NCBI GenBank assembly: GCA_002633005.1
Contig: NMRA01000076.1
Coordinates: 996,748-1,060,747, forward strand
Length of the DNA: 64,000 bases
Source: Phoronis australis
Lineage: Eukaryota > Phoronida > Phoronidae
Direction: 5' to 3'
A program made the translations under genes and the position numbers. Shown one piece after another: positions 25,098-36,500 of this stretch. The notes beneath the pieces were generated by a model. The model saw only the letters and a list, made by a program, of their open reading frames with translations, searched no databases and was not told the origin of the DNA. Position 1 is the stretch's first letter. The number at the start of each line of letters is the position of its first letter.

Positions 25098-28000
25098 ATG
25101 GGCGACTTAACTCAGCATCAGATGAAACTAATTGGTGACTTAGAAATTGAGATGATGGCAGATATGTATAATAGGTAATGAAATGTTGTAGATCTGCTTC
25201 CGGTGAATATGAGCGGCATGAGCCTCTGTTAGGCAATTGTTTATTAGCTGAATGGTTAGCACGCTTGCAGGTTTTATGGGGGTCGCTGGTTTGTTTCCCG
25301 GGTCGGGTAATCTCGGCTATTACTACAGAAGTTATTGCCGAGATCACCTGACCCGGAATCTTGACGCTCGCAGCTGCAAAAGGTACCCACTGATAATGAT
25401 CCAAGGCTTTACCGCAACCAGGTGATGCTGTGTATAATACCCCGCTTCGCTAACAGGTAGCGCTGCTATTAAGCTGTCATGTCACTTGTTTATGATAGCG
25501 GGTAATCAGACAAGCAGACTATCAGCCCCTTTGACGTAGACAGTGCCAGTAGGACGTAGGAGCTCCTATAGGCGCTTCATATGCCGGAAGCTTTTCGGTG
25601 AATTATGCGAATTTTCTGAGACTGCTGTGTTGCGACGAAAAAGTACCGTCTACCCGCAATTGATGGCTTAACTGACCATTTAGAACTCATCATTCTTGAC
25701 ACACCTTCGTTTCCAAGCCGCCATTTTACCCAACAAACAACACGTTGCCGGATAAAACTTATTGTATGTTAGTCGACATTATGCAAGGGGGTGGAGCTTG
25801 CGATAGGTCAATTATTAGTACATGCTGCTGGCACCGTGTCAATATTTATTAACCCCTGGAAATTCACTGTCACTTTATTCCATATGTTCCCCTTAATCAG
25901 ACTGCTGTGTTGCAACGAAAAAACCCAGAAAACTGCGAGAGTCGGCTTTTGAACGGTCTGCCCTGAAAAAAAAAACCGGCACGACGCTCCTCTCACCAGC
26001 ATGGACCACCGCCTCTAAAAGCCAGCAAAACCAGGCATGTACTGCCCCTAAAGCCGCCACTCCCCCCCCCGCACCGGCACGTGCCGCCCTGAACAGTCTT
26101 GACTTGAGTAATATGGGTTCCTTGAGAACAGGTTTGTGGCGGGATATACCTCCCGCTTAGCGATAAAGCAACAAACCACGTGATTGGTGCCAAGCTCCAT
26201 CTGCTTGCGATAAAGCCTTGGATGAGTGGGTACCTTTTGCTTCGTAGCTAGAAAGGTTTAGACAAAAATCAATAGGTGCTGGCATTGAAAATACACGATA
26301 ATCTTGCGAAATCTGGTTTTTCTAGCGAGCTCCGAGCGTTTTCAGGGTTATTGAACTCGAAATCGGTGCTACGTGAAATACTGTACCCATGAGATACTGT
26401 ACGGATATTTTCAATGAATCGGGCTAGTCATTAAAGCCCCAGGCACGAGATTTTTGGCTNTACCTCCCGCTTAGCGATAAAGCAACAAATCATGTGATTG
26501 GTGCCAAGCTCCATCTGCTTGCGATAAAGCCTTGGATGAGTGGGTACCTTTTGCTTCGTAGCTAGAAAGGTTTAGACAAAAATCAATAGGTGCTCGCATT
26601 GAAAATACACGATAATCTTGCGAAATCTGGTTTTTCTAGCGAGCTCCGAGCGTTTTCAGGGTTATTGAACTCGAAATCGGTGCTACGTGAAATACTGTAC
26701 CCATGAGATACTGTACGGATATTTTCAATGAATCGGGCTAGTCATTAAAGCCCCAGGCACGAGATTTTTGGCTAGATGGTTCTTGTGGTTAGACAGTTGT
26801 TGAACTCTTCCCTGAAGTACGTTGTTTGGTACAGTATTGCATGTCTAAGTCATGTAGTACTGTACATGGAACATAGCCTCAAGAATTCTGACGTCTCGTG
26901 ATGGGAGGTTCTCCGTGAAATAAGGCTGCTGACCACTTTTGTATGTTTGGTGTTTTCTGATCATTCTAGAATGTGTTTAAATATTCAGTAAGTAGGTGTT
27001 TTGGATTGGACATTATCATTAATATACTTGTGATTCAAATAAGTAGCCATATGTGTTAACATATCTAATGAGCTCCTAGCTCTTGCTCTACCATAAAATT
27101 AATTAACAGTGACGACAAACAAAAATGAACAAGACCCATTTACTTAAGTATAACATTTTACGTGATCAAGTACATCAAGGAACTTAAACATAGCTAGTGA
27201 CTTATCACTTACTTAACTATGTAAAGTGTTTGACTGTAGAGTAGAAAATGTCTTGGTATGCTATTGTGCATGTGCTAAGTCGGTTGGTTACACCACACTA
27301 CTTCATGTGACAGTGACAAGCATGCTACTTGTGAGCATTCAGCTAATAGACAATATGTCTCGTTAGTGAGTGGTAACCGAGGCTCATGCCATTAATTGTA
27401 AGCACGTCCATAGCATCTCTCCTTTCCTACAGAACATGCGCACCTCTTTTCTGCAGGTCTCAGTAACATTCTAGCGCCCAGGAATTTGCCCTCAGCATCT
27501 CTCTCCTTGTATTCTGGATTCACACCATGGGTGCCGTTCGAGGTCCATGTCGGGTTTCATGGCAGTGCTTAGTCTATATCCATTTGCCAACTACGGCAAT
27601 TATTATAATTGCCGAAATCCCGTGACCCACAACTGAATCAGCGACCCTGATAAAACTGTAAAGCGTACTAACTGTTCATTCGGCTAATAGGGGAGTTCTC
27701 ATTAATGAGTAGCTGACAAAGGCTCATAGGATTCACCGGAAGCACATCTAAAACAGGAATCTATGAAGGAACTCCCATTAGCTGTTGACTAGTAGCAAAA
27801 GTGGGTTCTCAATTGCGAGAATTCCACTGTGCCGGAAAAGTTTACCACGTCAAGGATACATAAATCTCCCAATTATGAGAATTTGCTTTCACATACTTCA
27901 AAATTAATTTTTATTATTCCCAAAGAAATCGATATGGTCATTGGTGAAATAGACATCTTAAAGTGTTCTGTAAGGTTTGTTGTTACTGGTTTGATTGTAC

Positions 28001-29117
28001 AGTGTTGTTATTGATTTACAGTAGTTATTGCCTGCAGTAAGATCTGAAAAGAGATGATCAGCCTGTCAAACTAAAATTAACTGGTCAATTTTTAATTCTT
28101 GCGTTCTAACCTGCTAGTAATTTTTTGCACTCTATTCAGTGGTGCTAACCTTCCATTTCCCTGGTGGAATACTTTTTCCCCAAGACACGTAGTGAAATTT
28201 ATTCATCAATTGTGAGAATTTCTCCAGATCAAGATATTTTTTCCTAATCAGGAAAATTCACCCAATAGGAAGAAATTCTCCCAATTTGAGAACTTGCTGC
28301 TGTTGACATCGTCGTCAGTTCTGAATTTAGCCAGCCAGCTACTAGTAGATGTCTGAAGAGCAAGACTAATGTCAAAATACAGCAGTCACGTTGTGGAAGT
28401 TACGTCAGCATACGACTAATGACTGTATATGGTGCCTGCAATGTCTGGGGGTCAATCAACACTTAGCCTTTGGTGATAGCACATCGTAATCCAGCCTGTA
28501 CTATATGTAGCTTTTACATGTAGATGGACAACTTTGGAAGCAGTTGGAAGCCTTTAAGTCCTTTCAGCTACTGTAGAACAAATACCCGGGCATTGGCGAT
28601 TTCTTCCTCATAGGTTCCTTCATTCACCAACAAAAAGTCACTGGCCAGCCATTTTTCAGCGTTGCATTCTGGGATGTGTATCGCAGAAATCTTCATTGAA
28701 AACTAGATATCCAAATGTCTAGAATATCCAATATCAGATTGAGGCAAGCATCGTGAAGCAAACTAGTACTCAGCTATTCAATGGAGGACCAGCAGTTTGT
28801 GCTTTTACTTTACTGCATGTTGTGCTGTGGTGTGTTTGTCCCACAATCAGGACTTTAGAAAAGTAAGCTAGATTTTACCATGGTGACGTTTTTGTTCCAG
28901 AATGACTAATGCCTGTCAGAAGAAATGTGTTCCTCCAAGGTACAAGGAAGGTGAACTGAGCAAAGGAGAGTCGGTGTGCATTGACCGCTGCGTAGCTAAA
29001 TATCTTGACATTCATGACAGGATTGGTAAAAAGTTAACTGCCATGACTCAGCAGGACCAAGCTAAAATGCAGAGTGTGCAAACCGTCCCTCAGGCACCGG
29101 GGGCGATGCCAAAGTAG
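25098..29117 (+). CDS. TIMM10: Mitochondrial import inner-membrane translocase subunit Tim10
   Basis: Two exons: 25098-25174 and 28901-29117, joined AG|A (Arg26) across a 3.7-kb intron with GTAATG donor and TTCCAG acceptor; 97 aa against about 90 in vertebrates. Exon 1 encodes [12 protein letters not shown] and exon 2 continues [20 protein letters not shown]. The twin CX3C signature is present (C31-x3-C35 and C52-x3-C56, 16 residues apart), as is [19 protein letters not shown]. In the family, Tim10 pairs with Tim9 in a hexameric chaperone of the intermembrane space that escorts hydrophobic carriers and beta-barrel precursors. Import is by the Mia40 disulfide relay, so no cleavable presequence is expected and none is seen. 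Only a Q/P-rich C-terminal tail differs. A low-confidence ATTAAA near 29744 could serve as poly(A) signal. Confidence 0.97.
25192..25400 (+). mobile_element. SINE-like repeat, copy A (TIMM10 intron)
   Basis: The segment carries GGTTAGCACGCTTGCAGG and, about 20 bp later, GTCGCTGGTTTGTTTCCCGG, resembling the A and B boxes of tRNA-derived SINEs. The preceding CTTCCGGTGAAT..ATGAGCC and the middle part recur inverted at 27595-27750. The 3' part (AGGTACCCACTGAT, CCAAGGCTTTACCGC) recurs inverted at about 26210-26245. Confidence 0.45.
26147..26459. repeat. 313-bp direct duplication, first copy
   Basis: Runs from TACCTCCCGCTTAGCG to GAGATTTTTGGCT and is repeated almost identically at 26461-26773. Visible differences are few (ACCACGTG against ATCATGTG, GCTGGCATT against GCTCGCATT). 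It is separated from the second copy by a single N. Confidence 0.9.
26460..26460. other. Single-N assembly join
   Basis: One ambiguous base sits exactly between the ends of two near-identical 313-bp segments. This is the pattern of two contig ends that overlap but were not merged. Confidence 0.85.
26461..26773. repeat. 313-bp direct duplication, second copy
   Basis: Near-identical to 26147-26459. After this copy the sequence continues uniquely (AGATGGTTCTTGTGG). It lies in the TIMM10 intron and has no coding content. Confidence 0.9.
27343..27412 (-). mobile_element. SINE-like repeat, partial copy C
   Basis: AGCTAATAGACAATATGTCT..GAGTGGTAACCGAGGCTCATG..GCACGTC parallels the corresponding part of the minus-oriented copy at 27595-27750 (GGCTAATAGG..GAGTAGCTGACAAAGGCTCATAGG..GCACATC). 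Only this half is recognisable. Confidence 0.35.
27595..27750 (-). mobile_element. SINE-like repeat, copy B (inverted)
   Basis: The reverse complement reads GCTTCCGGTGAAT..ATGAGCC..TTAGCCGAATG..GTTAGTACGCTTTACAG..TTTTAT..GGGTCGCTGATTC, collinear with copy A at 25192-25400. The B-box-like part is mutated. The two copies lie in opposite orientation within one intron and could pair in the pre-mRNA. Confidence 0.45.
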
Positions 29118-32100
29118 CGTTGAAGAATAGAGATGCAGTTTATCCCAATTATGGTGGTTTGTGCTAGCCCATGTGATAAGATATGAAGAAATATAGGAGT
29201 CAACTAAAGAATTAAGCTACATGCTGCCTAGTTCATAGTGACCCCACGTGACCTTGGGCTGCAGGCGTTCAGTAAGGCAAGGGTCTTGCAAACTTGTCGA
29301 GTTAACTCATGGACAATGCAAGGTCATCTAGTGTTTCACAGTGAAGCTCATGACCTTGGGTAAAATCTCACCAGTTTCAGACAAAAAGTAATTGCCATAA
29401 TTTTCACTTTTCAATGGCTTTTGTAAAAGAAAAACTAACTATAATTTGTACACCATATTATGCCCTAAATTTTTGAGATTTTACAGTAGCTACACGGTTG
29501 CTATCAAAAATAATTCACCTGCTATGTCTGGAGTTCCGAATTGTGAAAGCAAGTAGAATAAGCCAAGATATTTCAATGCAAGTATCTTGTTATTTGCATT
29601 TATTTATTGGGTGTGCCCGATTTTACTTGAGATGGCAACAGAGGTTCTTCTGAAGGTACCCTCTGCAGGATATTACCAAAAGTGCAAAATTGCAGAGTGG
29701 CAGAGAAGTGATTTTATTTTGTCAACAAATTAATGTAATTTACATTAAAGAGCATTACCTTATTGCTCGATTTTTTACTGTATGACTGTCATTTTAAATG
29801 TGTGCAACAGTAATGTAGTTAGTGGTTGAAGAAAGTACTAAATTGTTTCGCCAAAGAATCATTTCAGAGATGTGTTATCACTTTGTTCAGTTAAACCCCA
29901 TTGCAACAAACCCACCAGATTTCTTTAACGTAATTCAACTTCAAAATAATTACTGGTTTTTGTCTGTTAAATAACCCATTTCACTAGAAAAAGGACAGAG
30001 TTCGTTTGATGTTCAGTGCAGGTAAAAGCACAAAATTAATTTTTCGACATATATCCAGTCCATCTTCTGATTTAGCTGGAGGTATGTAGCAGTGGAAAAC
30101 AAGTCTTTGTAGGACAGTGGTATTGCAGTAAGCGAGGTAATGGGAGAATTATATGGCTCATGGTAAAGTTCTTGAAAAAGCTTGTTCATCTGTATTGAAG
30201 TACTCAGATAATACAAATTCACTGCAAACAACTGCAATACACTGGTGAAGCTCCCATTTTTGTGTTGATGCAAAAAAAAACTGCGACAAAGTGGGTATTT
30301 TAGCTAACTTGGCTTAATAAGGTAAACTCTTCACTTATTGCATACAAAAGTAACTCCCACATTTGTCATTTCTAAATTGATAACTGCTGATTAACTCCAA
30401 CTAATAGAAACTGACCAAATATTTTTAAAAAGCAAACGTTTTCAAATTTGAAGAAAATTTCACGTGTCCACCGTCACGTGTTATGGTGAAGAATGACTAA
30501 GCAGACAAGGACACGTGGTCCACATTCAAATAACCTGGGGCCTGTGTAAGATTGCTTTACTACTGCAGGCTCAGCTATTCACTGATCCACAAGGGGTAAT
30601 AAAACAATCTCCAAAGCCAGGACCATAAACCTTTTTTAAAACTGTTTACTTATACAGGCCAATGGGGACAGTTGTATACAACGAACAGAGTTCCAAAAGA
30701 ACTGCTTTCAACGACCAATTTTAAAAGACTTCTGTGAAGATGCACATGATTTACACCATCTGCAAAATTCTAAGCCACTATGAGAACTAGTTACCCCCTC
30801 CAAGCCCTAGAATGCCACCAACTTATCACGTTCATCCTGCATAGTTTTCAATAAAAAGACTAAACATGAAAACGAGATAAAAAGTAATACTGAATCACAT
30901 GAAAATCATCCATTTTTTGCACTTAGGACACCAATTTTAGACAAGATTGTTACTTTTCGAAATCCAATGTACACACACTTGTCCAGCTTGTTGGTACATT
31001 TCCCTTTCACGTCTACTGGGTAACAGTAAACTACAAACGAAAGCTCAATTTTAATCACATTTTGTCTGTAACGTTGCATCAGCCTCATAACACTGATAAA
31101 AAAGTTTGACATTGAAGTTTGATTGAAAGTGTGCAATATACAACGCCAGGAAGAAGATGGGGGCGTTTTCACAATTATAATTATACTCAAAGGTTCTGAG
31201 AATAAAACAACTTTGTGTTTCAATGTTCTTGGTATTTGAGGTACCCGACAGTGAATTCAATTTACAAGGACGGTGCATATACTATACAATATGGGGTCAT
31301 CAACAAAAAATCAACAAAACTGTAAATAATATGTAGTTTCATTCCTTAACAACTGCTCCTGGAAACGGGGATTTTTTCAAACGGAACACCCAACACCTTG
31401 CGCGGGTTAGTCTTTAAGAAATGTTACTGAAAACTGATATAACGAGACATACCTTTAAATTAGTCGAATTATAAAACAAAACGAAAATGTTTACAAGCAA
31501 ATTCATGTTCTGAAAGTGCTCTTTAACATATGAACTTGGACAAGCGCACCAATACATACACCACCAGCAAATTGGTAGATTCTAAGCCTGTTCACACAGG
31601 CAGACAAAAGATGAAGCTTACAAACAAAGAAAATGCCGACTGGCAGAGCTAGCTTGACAGAAATTTACACAGAACTGATCTATTAACAGTTAAGTAATAT
31701 GTAGCAAGGAATCATCTTGGCACAGTAAACTGAACAATTCAAGTACACTACACAGACTAGGGCAAAAAAATATTAACTATACAAACCACTAGACATAGTC
31801 ATTTTGACCTAACCGTATTTCCATAAACATTTCTACAGTAAACACATACCCACTCGACAGCACGCAGTATCGCACAATGCAGTTTGGTTCGACATTGCAA
31901 GTACATTTCTTTTAAGTTCAATGCTTTTTACATCTCAGAAATTAAGTTTGGCAACTCTTTCAGGGGCTAGACAAAATTTCCTATAACATAGTTCAAAAGT
32001 AAACAATATGCCTCACAAAGGGGTCCAGTGAAGATAGGAAAAGTGTTCGGCAAACTGGAAATTCAATGTGGAACCAAGAAATTTGCTATTTGGAACTATT

Positions 32101-33303
32101 ACACTGGACAGAAAAATCTCGCTGAGAGGATAGTATAATTATCTGTTTTCAACATTTGTTTGAAATGGAGAATATGACCTGCGACTGAATTGGAGCAGTA
32201 AAATATTGGAAGGGCTGGCCAGTCTTAAGATATTCTGGTGCCTCTCATTCACTCCAAACAGTCGATGGGATCATGGTAACGTTAAATCAATTCTATTACA
32301 ATAACAAGCCTAGCTTTGATTTTGGCATCCCAACGTATATGAGGAAAAACAGTCCCAACACATTACGCGTCGTGTTTTCTTAGAAATATTGTAACAGAAG
32401 TGATGACAAGTACATTAAGTTAACATAAGGGACAGAAAATAACTGCTGTACAAACGAATAGAACAGCTCGTGAAAGTCTATCCCACGGACATTTCACTTG
32501 ATCAGTTCAATGTGGACATTTTCGAACCATTACATACGCTGAGTTCAAGTAATGGGCAACAAAGCGATCTACTTCTACTTGCAGTTATGTGAGATGAAAT
32601 TATGTACAAGTATGGCAATTTAACATCTGATTCCTGCGCTTCGACATACACTGCCAAATAAATAACATTTCATGTCACATTTCAACACGTATTCAAGTAA
32701 TACTGATAGACTACTTCAAACAATTACAGATTTACAATATACAAAAACCTAACACAACAGAAGTTGACGAACACACAAAACGGGCTACAAATTTGAAGCC
32801 AAAATGACTATATACAGAGCATGTGGTTATGCAATATGCAAGCTTGAATATAACAAGATAACAGGTCTACTGTGATACACAGACAGAAACGTTTTTGTAA
32901 GCATATACACCATTTTTCACAACTGGATGTCGAATCCCGAGGGAGTACAATGATGTTAATTTTTAACTGTTAGTTATACAAAAATAATTCTGCTATATAC
33001 AAAATAAATTCTCATAACACCACAAAACAAGAATTAAAACTACATTAAACAGATGAGCATTTTTTGCCAAAAAACATACAGACAACGACATCTACAACAA
33101 ATTGTACCTAACAATGCAAAAAGAGTCGGATATTTTCTCTCAACTGTTTATAGCCAATGCTTTTCCTGAGCTCTCAGAAAAGCATTCCTAAATGAGGACA
33201 ATTTAACAACTGATCTCAGCGCCACCTGACGTTTTCCTGGGAAAGTACGAAACTGAATGTGGCTGCCAATGAGTAAGTAGCAGTGCGACAGTACCAGAGA
33301 GTG
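29118..33303. other. Convergent 3' regions of TIMM10 and EIF4ENIF1
   Basis: No additional coding exon is recognised. TIMM10 ends at 29117 on the plus strand and EIF4ENIF1 ends at 33304 on the minus strand, so this 4.2 kb must hold both 3' UTRs. Just below 33304 I saw no nearby minus-strand AATAAA; the nearest candidates are an ATTAAA near 31049 and AATAAA near 29713. This suggests either a long EIF4ENIF1 3' UTR or a variant poly(A) signal. Confidence 0.45.
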
Positions 33304-33566
33304 TTAGACAGCCTGTTGGTGTCTCTCAATCTCGTCCACTGTGAGAACGCGACCATCCTTGCTGGGTATCTTGGGCATAGCCGTCAACTGTTGCTGCATG
33401 ACGCCATCTCCGAACCACTTCGCCAAGTTGACAGCACCGCTGGTTGGCTCCGTCTTGGTCGGCTCCTTAGCCTGCTGCTGTGCTTGGGGTATGTTCACCG
33501 CTGGCCGTGACGGCTTGGCCCCACCCTGTATTGGCCTGCCGGGGGATGCTGGACCCGACACTGGAC
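33304..33566 (-). CDS. EIF4ENIF1: EIF4ENIF1 last exon, conserved LAKWFG tail
   Basis: Encodes a Pro/Gly-rich stretch and then VNLAKWFGDGVMQQQLTAMP, RVLTVDEIE and the stop TAA (33304-33306). Vertebrate 4E-T ends the same way, with VGLAKWFGSDVLQQPLPSMP and then a VDELE segment, which fixes both the gene identity and the 3' end of the coding region. Confidence 0.97.
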
Positions 33567-36500
33567 CTGTAGTAAACAGCACGTAAAGTCTGAATTTCTG
33601 GCACGAACAAAGTTCACTACATAAATAAGTAATTGAGAAAGCTACTATTATTTAAGTCCACTATGAACACTAGCTCCCGGAGGTTATTGTTTTCATCGTC
33701 AGTTTTATCTAAAGTTTCCAGGAAAAACTTCTAGAATAGATAACATATCTCATCAAGCTCTTAAAATGTTCACCACAAAACTAAATTCCTCAAGTGAAAC
33801 TAAATATTTTTGAATATGTCAATTCGAATATCTACTTGTATGAACTTCATTTTCCAGACAAATGCACTGACATGTTTGTCCTGCTTTGATACCCAACCGG
33901 AGATGCACACAATGACTAAAAAGTTCAATTATAATTCTCAGGGCTGTAGTTAAATTGTTTTCAAATCCATTACAGTTAACCAGTAACAAAAATCCCATTG
34001 GCAGCTGAAGTTAAAAATCGTTACAACCACCAATCCAAATGGTGAGCAACCTAACTACACATAACACTTACTAGGCACCTGTCGCTGGACCTGCACTAAG
34101 CCAGCTAACTGGGGCTGAGGTGACATGCCGCGACCAAAGGTAGCTGCCCTATTGGCACCAGCCATGTTAACAGCAGCAGGAGGAAGGACGCCCTGCTGTG
34201 CCTGCTGAGCTGCTCGTTGCAACATACTGAGATAGGTGAGCTGCTGTTGTGTTAACTGCTGAGTACCTGTGGTATTGGAAACAAACACAATCGAACATGG
34301 CTTGCACGAATATGCTCGATAACAAGAACTAAGATTTTTAGGCTGTGTCCAGACTTGAACGGAAGTTATCAAAAATTGCTGTTCAAGGGAGTCGAATTGT
34401 TGATCCGACGTGGTTACCACACATACAGACTGTGTTGAAGTGTCCAAGTCCATCATTTTCATTGTTTTGACATGAAACTAAACTGCACGTCTTTCAAACA
34501 CCTCCAGGAATTGAAAGCAACGAAAATTTAAAACAAAATATTCAAACTCTAGATTAAAAAATACCAACCTTTCTGTCCAGCCACTGGGTTCATCATCCTC
34601 TGCAGCAAGAGGGCGTTGTTCAGTTGCACCCCAGCAGTAGCACCTGACAGTGGCACCGGCTGTTGTCGACCTGTGATAGGTATGCCATAGGGGTTACCAG
34701 AGGACACAGCAGATAAGTTGCGTTGTTGTTGCTGTTGAATGCTAGCATTGTTGGCTAAGTGCAGGATCTGAGCCAGGTTAGCCTGTTGTTGCTGCTGCTG
34801 CTGCTGCTGTTGTTGTTGTTGTTGCTGAGCCAGCTGTTGTAACCTCTGCTGTTCAATGGCTTTGCTCATTTCAGCAGCCTGTAAGAAAATTGTGCTTAGC
34901 TAGTACCAATATTCATGATCTGGTTAGAGCTTTATTACTACCAGCCAATATAACATTGTGCACTCCAATTCATACCATTGCACAAACTGCAACTAAATGC
35001 CAAATACAAGGCTTTCTGCGTGGTGGACTTCCCATTTCAGGCTTTCTAGTTGTACCCCATAGCAATGTTCAATACAAGTGTCACACGCAACAACCTTTAA
35101 GCACTAAAGCAAGCTGTAATTTCAAAATTGGAAATTGCATTGAACCAATAATTGCAAGACTCAAAATAACAGGGAAGAGCTGGAAAAAGGCTCAGTTTCA
35201 AATAACCTTTTGAAGGACAAAAAGGCTAAGAGCAGAGGAAAGCGTCCAAATTCTTCTATTACCGCGACAAAAACGGACAGCAACAATTACCGTAACAACT
35301 AAGCTAAGCATGGTTCATGAAGTAATCTAGCGCCACCTCTGGAAGAGTGTGGCCCTGTGAAAGGATGTTGGCCGGCTATCAGTGTGTGGGCATCAGTATG
35401 CATGCTTTGGCTGGATGCAGATTTGTGGTAAGCATACAGGTAAACATACAGGTAAGCATACAGGTAAGCATACAGACAGGGAATGAGATGTAGAAGCCTA
35501 GTGAATTGTTGTTTAATATGACACCTTGTAATCCCGAGTGCGTCACAAAACACATACATAATGGAATGCATCGATATAACCTTTTCTTGTTTTTGCAGCA
35601 TGTGCAAGCCACGACAACTCTCAAAAGATGCAGCAGTAGACGCATTTCTCAACGTCAAGGAATTGGAATGTCCAATATTATTTTTCAACCAATCAGAACG
35701 TGCAAATGTTAATTAATGAGAAGCCATGTTACAAGACCCTTTCACAGCACTTCACCGACTGCTGTAACACAGGGAAAGAGTTTTAAGGTGAGACACCCAT
35801 GATCATGCACAATCTCCCCGACTGAAACACATGAGAAACTGAAGCCTGTATCCACAATACTTAGTCCAATCCCACTCGGTTCTTTTCCCGATTTTCGAGG
35901 CAGTACCAGGAACTACAGTACAAGCCAAAAGTATTCAGACAAAATGACCCACAATTCCCCCATCAGGACAGCTGGCAAATGCCAAATTCATAGTCAGAGT
36001 AGCCTTAACTAAAAATCGATTATCAGCAAGAATTAACAGGAAACTTGGCAAGATGGCTAAGCCATTCTGTAATTAGAATTTTGCCGCCTTAATAGTCATT
36101 ATCAGTCATTTTTGCAGTTAACAGAATTAGCCATCATGGCTAGAAAAGGCTATTTTGTCTGATTGCTTTTGTCTTGCACTCTCGCTTGACAGAGTCCTTA
36201 CTTGTAGGTTGCTGGTCTGTGCTGCCATCGCATGATACTGCTGCTGCTGCCGCAAGTGTTCGATGATCTTGGCCAGGTCCCCTGCCTGGGGGTGTCCCTG
36301 TTGCTGCATCAGCCTCTGTTGATCTGCCAGTTGTGCCAGCTGGTCGTTGACTGATTGATTGTGTTTGTGCTCTGACGACTGCTGGGGGTGATGGGACGTG
36401 CCGTTACCCGTGATGGGACGCAAGTTCTGAGCTGCCACAGGTACCGAGCCTGCAATGATCAGTAGCGTTAACTTATCGATCTGTTTGGACTGACCTTGAC

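Noticed and set aside
25246-25310. A functional tRNA gene at the A/B-box-like segment
   Set aside because: The sequence cannot fold into a complete cloverleaf with acceptor stem and anticodon arm, and it belongs to a multicopy repeat; a SINE-like origin fits better.
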